In this document: in pieces, positions 1 to 11,059 of the stretch
Layout of the letters: the number at the start of each line of letters is the position of its first letter
How positions within the stretch are numbered: position 1 is the first letter of the stretch
Source: Rhinopithecus roxellana
Taxonomy: Eukaryota > Chordata > Mammalia > Primates > Cercopithecidae
Assembly: GCF_007565055.1 (NCBI RefSeq)
Contig: NC_044554.1
Span: 58,278,176-58,342,175 of the forward strand
Reading direction: 5' to 3'
DNA length: 64,000 nt
Made by a program: the position numbers and the translations under genes
The notes under the pieces: generated by a model
What the model saw: the letters and a program-made list of their open reading frames with translations, nothing else
Told to the model about the DNA's origin: nothing
Databases searched by the model: none

Positions 1-489
1 TGTTGCATGAGTTATTTGTGTAGACACTGTCACGAAGATCAGAAAAGAATCAAGTTACACTAACAAACTGAGACTGGTGCTAATAAGCCAAAATTATTAA
101 ATTTATTTAATAATTATAATAAACATAATATAATAAATATTAAATAATAAATATTATTAAAATTAAATATATTCAATAATAAGTATTATTAAAATTGGGA
201 GTAGGATATCTTCTTTGCTTGGATTTTGTTTTTCCCTCCAGTTCCTTTTCACTGGAGAGAGAAAGTGTTAGTGACAATTGGTAGGATGCTTTAGAGTCAG
301 TGCATTTTGAAGGGGTGGCAGCTCCCTTTAAGGCCCCCCCTTTTGCTCTAAAACATGCCTTAGTATCATACCACCACCATGCTGGGCACATCACAATGGC
401 CCGCAGGTGTGTATTTAGATAGATGTCGATGGGCTGAGGAAGGCAGAAGAGACACAGAGGACTTCACATGTGTATATATTACTTAGCTC
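1..489. other. AT-rich unique sequence, no gene seen
   Basis: No repeat body or coding signal is recognised here. Positions 95-197 are almost pure A/T, with repeated TAAT/ATTA words and degenerate short-period structure. The rest looks unique. Confidence 0.5.
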
Positions 490-720
490 TTTTTTTTTTA
501 GACAGAGTCTAACTCTGTCACCCAGGCCAGAATGCAGTAATGTGATCACAGCTCACCACAGCCTTGACCTCCCAGGCTCAAGCAATTCTCCCACCTTAGC
601 CTCCTGAGTAGCTGGGACTACAGGTGCACACTACCACACCCAGCTAACTTTAGTATTTTTTTTTTTTTAAGAGATGGGGTTTCACTATGTTGCCCAGGCT
701 GGTCTCGAGCTCCTGAACTC
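490..720 (-). mobile_element. Alu (old, J-like), truncated
   Basis: Reads from a T-rich tail through 'cccaggcc', the linker T-run at 658-668 and 'tgttgcccaggctggtctcgagctcctgaactc', then stops. The rest of the antisense left arm is missing, so the element is 5'-truncated. Many CpG sites have decayed, as in old Alus. Confidence 0.85.
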
Positions 721-2251
721 TATTTAGCTTTTGTAGTCATCTAAAGTGAATGTCTATTTGAGGAAATTACAAATCAATATCACTATGCTAGATATGTTTC
801 TCCTAATACTTATTTCCAAATAAAGAATTGGGGCTGGGGAACTGCAGATGCTCAAACTCAAGAGGAAATAGCTATTTTGAACATGTTTGACTTAGCTATT
901 TTTGAAGGTAGAATGTGTACTGAGATACAGAGTGCCAAGAAAGGATGGGTGCTGACCAAGCCAATGGGTTGGGTATGGGTGTGGGGCTGCATTGTGTAGC
1001 AAGCTGCTTTTTGTACTGGAGAGTTACAGTTTTTATTACAATGTTACTTACATATCTACAAAATAGAAATCCAGATATGTAAACATTTCATGCTAATAAT
1101 TCTTTTTAAAATTGTGGTAAGAACACTTAACATGAAATCCACCCTGTTGGCATACTTTAAAGTGTACAATACACTTTAAAATTGTAAAAATTATTAACCA
1201 TATTGTTAACTATAGGTACAATGTTGTATGGCACTTCTCTAGAACATGCTTATAATTCTTACATCATTGCAAAGCCAAAATAATTTGCAAATTAAAACAA
1301 AACAGAACCATACCACTTATACCATATATTAACCTAATATAACTGACGATGGTTTGCTCATGTTAGAGTTATAAACTAGGCATTTTTAGGCTTAGAGTCA
1401 GTACTTTATTTCATCTGTGTCATCTTTTGACTTCAATAATAAGAATGTTATGAATGTTTTTTTCACTGAGGTATCTCATAAAAAAACAGGATTAATGATT
1501 CCAAAGGTTGGTTGGTTTCTTCTTTGCTACTTGAGAAAATCTGACTTCATGTTTACCAAAATCTGCTCATGTGCAATCCTCAAAAGCCAATACAAATAAA
1601 ATGTCACTTAGTAATTCTATAAAATGGGCTGGTTTACTTCACAAATATGGAGGGGGGGCAGTGTGATATAGTTGCTAACGGATGACTAGATTAAGATTCA
1701 GAAAACTTGGGTTTTAGAATTGGTCTCTTACTAATCTGCAGCCCTTTGATTAATCTTTTAAAGTTAAATTTTAGAGTTAAATTTTCTTATGTGTGATAAC
1801 CAAATGAAATAATAGACAGATATGTCGTGGCAAAGCATTCTGCACTGCAGTGTCTTCCTGTTGTTAGGAAAGTTCAGTTAAGGAGCCGCTTCGTGAGGAA
1901 AGATGAGTTCAATTTTAGACTTGTTGAATTTAAGGTGACAACATGACATGGTTCGAATGTTCCTTTCTAATTCAATCACATTGTAGTTGCAGTAGAAAGC
2001 TCTTCCCAGTGGTTTGGCTTCACCCTTCAGATTCTTGGCCTAATATTCATTTGGCTTATTTCTTGGTAGACAGCTTTAACCACAACAGGGAGAATCAATC
2101 CTTAATAACTGCTTCCCAAACTAATCAAAACAGGAAGTCTCAATTTGCTTTTTTACATCTCTGGATCAGCCATGAGGTCATGACTATTACTTGGGGCCGC
2201 CTTCTTCCAAGACAAGCAAGAGGCACAAAACTCCATATGGGATATCCCAAT
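721..2251. other. Mostly unique intergenic or intronic sequence
   Basis: Apart from the L1-like piece at 1103-1270, I recognise no repeats or genes. Short open frames (for example 1417-1599 and 1943-2254) match no protein I know and have no signal peptide, domain or conserved composition. Confidence 0.4.
1103..1270 (-). mobile_element. L1 3'-end fragment (old L1M type)
   Basis: The run 'ttttaaaattgtggtaag' followed by 'cacttaacatgaaatccacc' and 'aaagtgtacaata' matches the antisense of the mammalian L1M 3' end as I remember it. It is heavily diverged. Confidence 0.5.
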
Positions 2252-2622
2252 TGATAGGGTTAGGCTTTGTGTCCCTACTCAAATCTCATCTTGCATTGTA
2301 ATCCCTAGGTGTCAGGTGTTGAAGCAGGAATGTGGTGGGAGCTGATTGGATCATGGGGGTGGTTCCCTCATGCTGTGCTCATGACAGTGAGTGAATTCTC
2401 ACAAGATCTGATGTCTTTTATAAGTGTTTGGCAAGTTCCTGCTTCCCTCACTCTTCTCTCTTCTGCCGCTTTGTAAAGAAGGTGCCTGCTTCCCCTTCCT
2501 CCATGATTGTAAGTTTCCTGAGGCCTCCCCAGCCATGCAGAACTGTAAGTCAATTAAACCTCTTTTTATAAATTACCCATCTCAGGCAGTTCTTTATGGC
2601 AGTGTGAAAACGAACTTATACA
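2252..2622 (+). mobile_element. MaLR LTR (MST/THE1 type), sense
   Basis: Begins 'tgatagggttaggctttgtg' and ends 'gaacttataca', matching the TG...CA edges of the ERVL-MaLR MST/THE1 LTRs. Family landmarks are in order: 'aaatctcatcttg', 'gattggatcatgggggtgg', 'agatctgatg', 'gcctccccagccatg' and 'aattaaacctctttttataa'. The flanks CCAAT and CCTAT are a plausible 5-bp target duplication with one mismatch. It appears solitary, with no internal sequence attached. Confidence 0.9.
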
Positions 2623-2961
2623 CCTATCCTAAAAGCAAAACTCCTCCATCCCCTTAATGGAATATAACCTTAAGTCCTTAATTTCCCACTATTTTGAGAA
2701 GTTACCATCTTTCTCCTTTCACCTACCCACTGGGCTTCATGGCTGGATATTGCTGGCTGTTAGCTCTGACATGAACTAGATTTGCCACATAGGCCACATC
2801 ACATGTAACTTCTCTTCATCTTTGATTTCTCAGTGGAGCGACCTGAACAACTGATCATCTCCAACTGTCTCTTCTGACTCTTCTCGCTCGGTACAGCTTA
2901 AAGTTTATAGGCAATCATTCTCCATTTGGAGCCCCTTTTCTAGGATACACAGCTACTAGAG
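2623..2961. other. Spacer between inverted LTRs, unique
   Basis: No retroviral-type internal coding sequence or other repeat is recognised between the two LTRs. The spacer looks like unique host DNA, which argues for two independent insertions rather than one rearranged provirus. Confidence 0.4.
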
Positions 2962-3319
2962 TGTATTAGTCCATTTCACACTGCTATAAAGAACTGCCTG
3001 AGACTGGGTAACTTATAAAGGAAAGAGGTTTAACTGACTCACGGTTCAGCATGGCTGGGGAGGCCTCAGGAAACTTACAATTATGGTAAAAGGTGAAGGA
3101 GAAGCAAGGCACCTTCTTCACTAGAGTGCCAAATGAAGAAGGAAGAGCCCCTTATAAAACCATCAGATCTTGTGAGAACTCACTATCATGAGAACAGCAT
3201 GGGGGAAACTGCCCCATGATTCAGTCACCTCCACCTGGTCTCTCCCTTGACATGTGGAGATTATGGGGAGTACAATTCAAGATGAGATTTGGGTAGGGAC
3301 ATAAAGCCTAACCATATCA
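2962..3319 (-). mobile_element. MaLR LTR (MST type), antisense
   Basis: Begins 'tgtattagtccatttcacac' and ends 'gcctaaccatatca', the reverse complement of an MST LTR. It includes 'gagactgggtaacttataaa', 'tggggaggcctcaggaaac' and 'aattcaagatgagatttggg'. It is inverted relative to the LTR at 2252-2622. I see no clear target duplication. Confidence 0.9.
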
Positions 3320-3655
3320 CGGGGCAAAATTTCTAAGGATCTTTTTATGACTACTAATAAAGAAAGATATTAAGATTGTTTATAAAGTTAAGAACAAAAA
3401 AAAGAACTAAAATAGTTTCATGGCATTTTCAATCATAACATGTCCAGTTGCTGGTTCAAGAACATATCAATTGACTTTATAGGTAAAATTGTGTCCATGC
3501 CAAATGACCTGATAGGGTTGGAAATTCTTCAACTCTGAGGCTCCCTACATTAATTAGCCTTAGGCACGCAAAACAGTCATTTCTTAGCTTTTCGGCTTCT
3601 CCCTCATGGTGACATTCCCATCCTACACCACAGGTTTATTATCTTTTCTTCCAAA
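3320..3655. other. Unique sequence, nothing recognised
   Basis: AT-rich sequence with no recognisable repeat or coding signal. Confidence 0.35.
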
Positions 3656-4240
3656 ATTGAAAAGAAAATACCCTCAATTGTTCATTCTTTTGGATTTTAA
3701 AAGCAACACACACATAAAATTTTTTTAAAACCAAACAATTCAAAATATATAAAGTAGAAATTAAAAGCCACTCCCTAGAATCATACCACCCAGAATTGAA
3801 CATGATGAGTATGTGATATATTCTACCATTTTCCTGTGCATGCACAGACATTTTCTTTCTTAATAAAATAGGATTATGTCATACATATCATTTCATACAC
3901 CATTTCTTTAATTTACCTTGTTTATGACTATTTTTAACATATTAGCAATATATAATTTCAATAGCAACACAGTATTCCACTTAGGTATACACATACATAA
4001 CGATTACATGGATCTACTACAGTCTAACCAATTTTCTACTGAGGCACATTTGAGATTGTTTTCAACTGTATATCTTCTTATAAACAGTGCTGCTAAGGAC
4101 GTTATTATAGACTCACTTTAATCACTTGTTCAATTATTTACTTAGGAAAACTTCTCAGAAGTTAGAATTTCTGAGTTTAATTTCTGAGTTTAAGAGTATG
4201 CTAGTTTTACAGGCTTTTGATGATCATTGACAAATTGTCA
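3656..4240 (-). mobile_element. L1 3' UTR-like fragment (old L1M)
   Basis: The order of words recalls an antisense L1M 3' end: an A-rich region, 'aaagtagaaattaaaagcc', 'cagtattccactta', 'gatctact', 'ttgagattgttttcaa', 'ataaacagtgctgct' and 'gttagaatttctgag'. Divergence is high. The open frame at 3918-4121 is a by-product of this repeat. Confidence 0.55.
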
Positions 4241-4937
4241 ATTTAACACCCGTAATGCATGAAAGCTAATTTCACCACAAAGCAGAATTTATTCAAAAAG
4301 ACAAGTACACAGGATCCTTATTATATCAAATGATAGCACAGGGCCTGCTTCATGCTTCGTGAAAGACAAAATGTTGACATTTCTGATTTTCCACACGCCA
4401 GATTTAAATGTCTTTGAAATGCTGCTGACTAGTAAAAATCATACCTAACCAACCACTGGATTGTAATAAGAGCATAATAATCCATTTGTTCCTTCTGTGA
4501 AAATTCAGCAGATGCCAGTATTAACCTGTCTGCCATATGCTACAGAACAAAGCCACTGATGTTCCCAGATGATTCAGAAGCAGTGTGGGATTCTGAAGTT
4601 TATCTGAATCATCTGAGAATGACTGAATTATGTTTAATAGAGTTTAAATCAAATGCATTTTACTGTGGATCTATTTAAAAAAAAAAAAAACAAAACTGGT
4701 AGTCCACAAATGATCTATAAAGTAATTCTCTATGAAATAAAATGTTTGTCTGACCAGAATCCATGAACTTCCCACCCATGCTGGTTGGAAGAAGGTTTAT
4801 TCTGCTTTGTTACTTGGTAACTGCTTTTGCTCATCTTTTGGCACAAACACTTGGAGAAAGGTACAGTCGACCTTTCTGCAGCAAGGCCAGTTGACAGCAA
4901 CATGGCTCACTGGATATTTGGGAGAAAGAGACATAAT

Positions 4938-4938
<1 letters not shown>
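4241..4938. other. Unique sequence containing a hairpin
   Basis: No gene is recognised. It contains a perfect 13-bp inverted repeat (arms 4566-4578 and 4603-4615, 24-nt loop) and an A-run at 4677-4691. Confidence 0.4.

Positions 4939-4974
<36 letters not shown>
4939..4974. repeat. (TG)n microsatellite
   Basis: About 17 uninterrupted GT repeats, then TTCACACACTG. Open frames of His/Thr or Cys/Val repeats here are translations of the microsatellite, not genes. Confidence 0.95.
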
Positions 4975-4975
<1 letters not shown>

Positions 4976-6029
4976 CACACACTGACAAATAAATGCAAAG
5001 AATTGTAAAAGTCCATCATAATCACATGATGTTATTCGATTGTGTGAGTATGAAAAAGTAGAGAGGACTAGCTTTTCTTCCATTCCTGGAACCACTGCTT
5101 AAGGGTCCTGGTGTTACAAGATAAGAAAAAAACATATATGCAATGGGAAAGCTCTCTTCTAATGCTGTGGCTTTTACACCAAAGATATTTTAGGTCTTTA
5201 ACACCAGGCCCTGCTGCCTCAGTGTACTTAAGTAACAAGATAACCATGTTATAGTTTGTGCCTTTTAGATAGAAAGTTCAAATAAATTAAAGTCTTGCAG
5301 ACATGGCAAATGAGGAGATCACTGAGATGTTATTACATTTGGATGGGCCAGGGTCTAAATGTATGCCAGACGAGAGACAGCGGAACTTGCAGAAGCTTCC
5401 TTAGCAAGACACTGGAGCAAGGCACGAGTTACCCTCTTGCCCCAGTGTTCCCCCACCCCAGCTTCCCTATCAAATATTTCTCAAAACTTCTGCAACACTG
5501 GCAAAATTCTTATTATCGTCTTGTTTGATTTTTACTCTGTGTTCACCATAGTTTAAAGAATGTTGCTCTTATTCCTTTCATTTTATCTTTTCTCCATTTT
5601 GGTGTCTTCTGGTTTGAAATTATAGGACATCATCCTTAAAGATTCAAGTAAAATCATGGCAATAGTATTTTATTAACAAAACAAGATCTCTTATCAGGAA
5701 GCCATGTTAAAAATTAAATCAGGGAAAAAATAATAGACATTTTTATGGGGAGGATGCCGATTTTATTACATGTCTAGGAGCATTAAAGACTCAGATTGAA
5801 AAATAACAGTTTAAGTCTATAGAAAGTACAAATATTTACTTATTTTATGTTGATAATCACACTACTCTGAGTAATTACCTAGATAACCAAATAGTTAATC
5901 AAGTTTGGATTTGCATATTGCAATGCTGTATTTTTTACAAATGTGGGATATATAATATAGTTATTTTGCCATGTAAAAAAAATTTAATAATATGTTTGAG
6001 GACTTGTCAAAATCAGTTCAGTAGGGCAT
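4975..6029. other. Unique sequence, no gene seen
   Basis: I see no Alu, LTR or known exon. Short open frames at 5295-5556 and 5918-6142 show no domain or family resemblance. Confidence 0.35.
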
Positions 6030-6200
6030 ACCTTTATTTTCATCATTTATGTAATGGGATACCACAGTTTAACCATTGCATAGAAAGACCTTTTGGGTTC
6101 TTTCATTTTTTCCCCTATTGCACAATGCAAGTAATTCTTTAGGGTAGATATTGAGAAGTGAAATAGTATGTGTTCATTTAAACTTAAAATTTAAAAGATC

Positions 6201-6530
6201 AGCCGGGCGCAGTGGCTCAAGCCTGTAATCCCAACACTTTGGGAGGCCGAGACGGGCGGATCACGAGGTCAGGAGATTGAGACCATCCTGGCTAACACGG
6301 TGAAACCCCGTCTCTACTAAAAAATACAAAAAACTAGCCGGGCGAGGTGGCGGGCGCCTATAGTCCCAGCTACTTGGGAGGCTGAGGCAGGAGAATGGCA
6401 TGAACCCGGGAGGCGGAGCTTGCAGTGAGCTGAGATCCGGCCACTGCACCCCAGCCTGGGCGACAGAGCGAGACTCCGTCTCAAAAAAAAATAAAAAATA
6501 AATAAAATAAAATAAAAAATAAAAAAAAAA
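6201..6530 (+). mobile_element. AluY, Old World monkey-like form
   Basis: Full-length Alu: 'agccgggcgcagtggctcaa' start, both monomers, 'gagatccggccactgcacc' near the end and an A-rich tail with T interruptions. The host word 'taaaagatca' flanks both ends as a target-site duplication (about 6192 and 6530). The 'gatccggccactg' variant is typical of young cercopithecoid AluY. Confidence 0.92.
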
Positions 6531-6566
6531 TAAAAGATCAGATCAAATTATTCTGCACAGCAGTTT

Positions 6567-6874
6567 TTTGTTTTTCTTTTTTCTTTCTTTCTTTTTTTTT
6601 TTTTTTTTTGAGACAGAATCTCACTGGAGTACAGTGGCCCAGTCTCAGCTCACTGTAACCTCTACCTCCTGGTTCAAGTGATTCTCATGTCTCAGCCTCC
6701 CGAGTAGGCGGGAATAGAGGCTCCTGCCACCATGCCCAATTAATTTTTGTATTTTTAGTAAAGAGAGGGTTTCACCATGTTAGCCAGACTGGTCTCAAAC
6801 TCCTGACCTCAGGTGATCTACCTGCCTTGGCCTCCCAAAGTGCTGGGATTACAGGCGTGAGCCACCGCCCGGCC
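6567..6874 (-). mobile_element. AluS-like, antisense
   Basis: Starts with a T-rich tail interrupted by CTTT, then 'gagacagaatctcactgg', and ends 'gccaccgcccggcc'. About 15 bp of the usual 'ctctgtcgcccaggctgg' stretch is missing. Flanking words 'cacagcagtt' and 'cacaggagtt' look like a diverged target duplication. It forms an inverted pair with the Alu 36 bp upstream. Confidence 0.9.
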
Positions 6875-6960
6875 ACAGGAGTTGTTTAATTTACATTCCC
6901 ATACTTTGTCATTTCAAATAGCCAAGCAGGGTCAGCATACACTAAGATGGTCCACTGCTA

Positions 6961-9369
6961 ACTGGTAAGATTAGAGAAAAGATGTAATCTTCTATATCTT
7001 GTATTGCAATAATTTCTAACATTTTAAGAATGAGGATCCTTTTAAAATATTAAGAAAAAATTAAGATCTCATGACAATTGCTTATACTTTTGTTATCTAT
7101 TGATAAAATGTTTTATAAAATATCTATAAATTCAATAGTGCATAAAAAGGAATCTGTATTTTATAAACCAGTGCATATATGAAAAACAGTCATACATGAG
7201 ACAACTATGCATCAGACTACAGAAAATACTTGGTGTGGACATGAATTTGGGAATCTCTTTCAAAATCTTCACCGCTACAACCATTGCTGTATTGAAAGAG
7301 ATTACAAGAGTGCCAGTGGATAGACTTTGAGTTGTCACCTTCAACCTTTTTTGTGTTCTTCAATATTCCCTGTGCTTAATAAGCACACACACAAATGCAG
7401 ACACAGATGCAGGCCCACAGGTTAAGTGAGAAAAAGCCTCAGAGAAAACAAAAGGCTCCAAGTATTGTAGTGAAGCCCAGTTATAAAAGACTTAAAGAGG
7501 ACTCTATTCAGATCAAAGTTTCCAAGTCTGTTTTCCTTAATTGTTTCTGCCATATTCCTATATTTTGAAAAAGAACTCTGCACCCAAAATTCCAACAGAT
7601 CAAATAAATTCACTCACAGAAGGAATGCTATTGAAGTTCACCATTTGTGAATTCATAGTAACTTACTGGCCAGTAGACAGTTCACTGGACCCCAAGATCA
7701 GCTCTAATCTTTCTGCATTCCACTGTCTTTGCACTCATATAAGGAGTCCTTTGAGAGAAAGCGGTGTTGAGCGATGGAGATTTCAGGCAGGTAACTGAGA
7801 TACTCAATCCAGGACACTATCCTGTCCCCAGCTTTCTGCAGTTATACACTCCCCATAAAGGCCACACCCCGAAGAAGAATGCCTGAGGCTCACAGCCTCA
7901 AAAAAGGATGACTTCTTAGTCAATTACTTTTATTTGATTCCCATCATTATTGGTTCTGCTAATGGCATTGTCTGAACCTGGGTCTTAATATGGGATCCAA
8001 CTTAAAAAGTTAAAACCTCATGTAGGTTGGAAACATGCTTATCAACTATTTGGAGGCAAAATGACTCACACATACTTTCATTATTCTTTTTCATATACCA
8101 AAACCCCCAGGGATTTTATTTCATAGCATGAAATGCAAGCACATTCTCCAAACATATCCAAGTAGCTCTATAAATTGCTCAAACATTCTTAGCAAAATCT
8201 CAGACCATACTGTGATCAGGAGGGAAAATCCTGAGCTACTGAAATGAGTCATATTTGCCTTGCAGATTTACTGTATGTTTGAAAGTTAAAAGAAGTTTAT
8301 AGAAACATTCCAGGCTCTTAAATATGATTTTGTTTATATGTGGTGTCTGCAAAATGTTGTGGTTTCGTTTAATTCACATAAAATCCAACTCTGAATTTTT
8401 TTCCTTGGATTCCTTAAAAGGCAGGCATTAAAAATTATGGAGGAAAAAAAAATCAGGAAAATAAAAATATTTTTCATATCAGAATATGTTTAGACATTGA
8501 TTAGTAAGTAGTCCATAGTCAACTGGTCTGTTATTAATATAATAGAGAGTGAAAGAAAGCCCTCTTGGTTTAGAAGAAAAAAAAAATGTTCATAGAAATG
8601 TGCTGTATTATTTCATTGTGGGGTTCATTGCTGTATCAGTGTTATGCCTTTTCCTGGGGTGAGAGCACGCAAGGGGATATATTACTTGGAACAAAGTTAC
8701 CCAGGAAGCAAAGCATTTCCCACTTCATTTATTCCCCATTCTCCCACCCCATCTCCCCATACATAGACATAATTTGAGAGTCACTAAAGTTTGCATACCA
8801 GTCATACTTGGGTTCTCAATAATAAAACACTGTGTACTTGGAAGCTTTAGTGTTCTTATGTATGTACTCACAAGTTGTCACCACCAGCCCAACATTTGCT
8901 TTATACAATGGTGACATCCCATAATTGGATGAGTTTCTATAATTACAGACCCTAACAGGGGAAACGTGCTGCAGAACAGAGTACACAGTGACATAAAATC
9001 CTCTTCTTGTGTCTACACATACCATAGCAGTCTGGTACTTAGCATCATTATGACTGGAACATCCTGTCCAACAAACAGATCAGGTCTGGTTGGTCCTGTA
9101 TGGTTAGAAGGCACCCAGGGAGTACTGAGAGTTCTGATTCTGACTCTGAGTTATAAAAAGACAGTTCTTAGAATGGTCCTGCTCAAGGGCAGGCAGATCC
9201 CCAAGCTTACAGGCTCATTTCTGAATCTATGCACATATTCCCAGGACATTTTAAAATGATGGATTCTAATTGTTTGGGTTTATTATTTCAAGCTAAAAAG
9301 ATTTTATCATGACTTATATTGTACCTACAAATGAATGTATAGTACATGACTACTTTGTTTTATTACTAT
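6961..9369. other. Unique AT-rich sequence, no gene seen
   Basis: A 2.4-kb stretch without a recognised repeat body. Open frames up to 97 codons (for example 8966-9259) match no family I know. Simple features only: an ACACACAC run near 7383 and an A-run near 8576. Confidence 0.4.
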
Positions 9370-9664
9370 TATTAATTTATTTATTTATTGAGACAAGGTC
9401 TCCTCTATAACCCAGCTGGAGCGCACTGGTACAATCTTGACTCACTGCAGTCTCGACCTCCTGGGGGTGATCTGACCACCTCAGCCTCCCAAGTAGCTGG
9501 GACTACAGGTGTGTGCCACCACATCTGGCTAATTTTTGTATTTTTTGCAGAGACAGGGTCTCCCCATGTTGCCCAGGCTGGTCTCGAACTCCTGAGCTCA
9601 AGCAATCTGCCTGCCTTGGCCTCCCAAAGTTCTGGGTTACAGGCGTGAGCCACCATGCCCAGCT
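9370..9664 (-). mobile_element. Alu (S/J-like), antisense
   Basis: A TTTA-repeat tail, 'gagacaaggtctcctct', both arms, and an end at 'gccaccatgcccagct'. Apparent proteins on either strand here, such as one reading MVAHACNPELWEAKAG, are Alu translations. Confidence 0.92.
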
Positions 9665-9689
9665 GTGTACAAAACTACTTTAAAGAATA

Positions 9690-10090
9690 ATCAGACACAT
9701 AACCATGTGCCTACTACCCAATTTAAACAGCACCAGTTGTTAGGGATCCTTATGTGCTCCTCTTCAATCACATACCTATCTCTTTTTAAATGCCTCCAAA
9801 TAAGCACTAGCCTGAATTTTAGGATCTCTGAATTATTCTCTTGCTTTTCTTTGTAGTTTTACCAGCATGGTATGCATCCCTAAACAATGTATTTTTCAGT
9901 GTTGCCTTTAAAAAAACTATACATAACAATACTGCATGTATTCTGTGATTCTTTCATTCGACATTATGTTTTTGAGATTCATCTATGTTTATATGAATAG
10001 CTGTAGTTTATAACAACAGAGGAAGCACAAGCTTTTCCAAACATTTCTTGAGATTATAATTTGTGAGATAAATGTTTAATTTCTTTTTCA
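9690..10090 (-). mobile_element. L1 3' UTR-like fragment (old L1M)
   Basis: The ordered words 'tagttttaccagcatg', 'catccctaaacaatgtat', 'attctgtgattctttcattc', 'acattatgtttttgagattc' and 'tagctgtagttta' match the antisense mammalian L1M 3' end as I remember it. Confidence 0.65.
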
Positions 10091-10714
10091 ATTGGTGCCA
10101 TATTCTTTTAAAACGTCCAGAAATTGTTTGTTATATTCAGTACAAATATAATGAACAGAAACTGGATTTGTCTTTTATTGAGTTCCTCTTTTTCTCACAT
10201 TTATTTTTAAAACAAATAATGCATCTGCCAACCCCAGTAAATACGGATTTTGGAAGGATAATTCCTTGACAGTTTCCTAAGATGAACTAAAATCTATTCA
10301 TCTTGCCACAAACGGGGACAGAATTTGCACCACCCCATCTACCCCAACCTATTAAATCAATAAGCTTGCTCAGATACAAACATTCACTTTTTAATTTATA
10401 AATGTTTACAAAGAATATGTAAGGAAAGACAGGGTTGATGGTGGAGAAGATATCTATTGCTCCTGACTTAGTTACTTGAATTAAACTTTAGGGGAAATGA
10501 ATGAAAAGGGGTTATGAATGCTTAAGTGGCCAGGAAGATGATTAAAATAAAATAACCAAGCTCCTTCCTCCCTTTCCATCATTATTTAAGATTCAACTGG
10601 TATAAATGTGACTGAAAAAGATAAGCCCAGTTATTACCTGGGTTTTCATGAACTTTACCTTTTCTTCATCCCCAACCTAGAATTCTTTGTTTGTAAGAGT
10701 CTTAAATAATGAGT
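10091..10714. other. Unique sequence, nothing recognised
   Basis: AT-rich sequence without a recognisable repeat or coding signal. Confidence 0.35.
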
Positions 10715-10728
10715 AAGAATTTTAAATA

Positions 10729-11045
10729 GGCCTGGTGTGGTGGCTCATACCTGTAATCCCAGCACTTTGGGAGGCCAAGGCAGGTGGATCATCTGAGGTC
10801 AGGAGTTTGAGACCAGCCTGGCCAACATAGTGAAACCCTGTCTCTACTAAAAATACAAAAAAAAAAAAAAAAATTAGCTGGGCATGGTGGCGTGCGCCTG
10901 TAATCCCAGCTACTCAAGACGCTGAGGAAGGAGAATCTCTTGAACCTAGGAAGTGAAGGTTGTAGTAAGCTGAGACCACGCCATTGAACTCCAGTCTGGG
11001 CAACAAGAACAAAACTCCATCTCAAAAAGAAAAAAAAAAAAAAAG
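10729..11045 (+). mobile_element. AluS-like, sense, with target duplication
   Basis: Starts 'ggcctggtgtggtggctcat', has an extended 16-A linker and ends in an A-rich tail. A perfect 14-bp target duplication 'aagaattttaaata' flanks it (10715-10728 and 11046-11059), so the edges are secure. Confidence 0.95.
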
Positions 11046-11059
11046 AAGAATTTTAAATA

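Larger units (their letters stand above)
6030..6960 (-). mobile_element. Old L1 3'-end fragment split by two Alus
   Basis: 'ttctttagggtagatattgagaagtgaaat' (written in parts: 'ttctttagggtagatat', 'tgagaagtgaaat') before the first Alu and 'aatttacattcccatacttt' after the second fit the order of an antisense L1M 3' end. The two Alus (6201-6530 and 6567-6874) are later insertions into it. The L1 call is tentative because the remaining pieces are short. Confidence 0.45.

Noticed and set aside
2252..3319. A provirus bounded by two LTRs
   Set aside because: The LTRs are inverted and the 339 bp between them shows no retroviral coding sequence.
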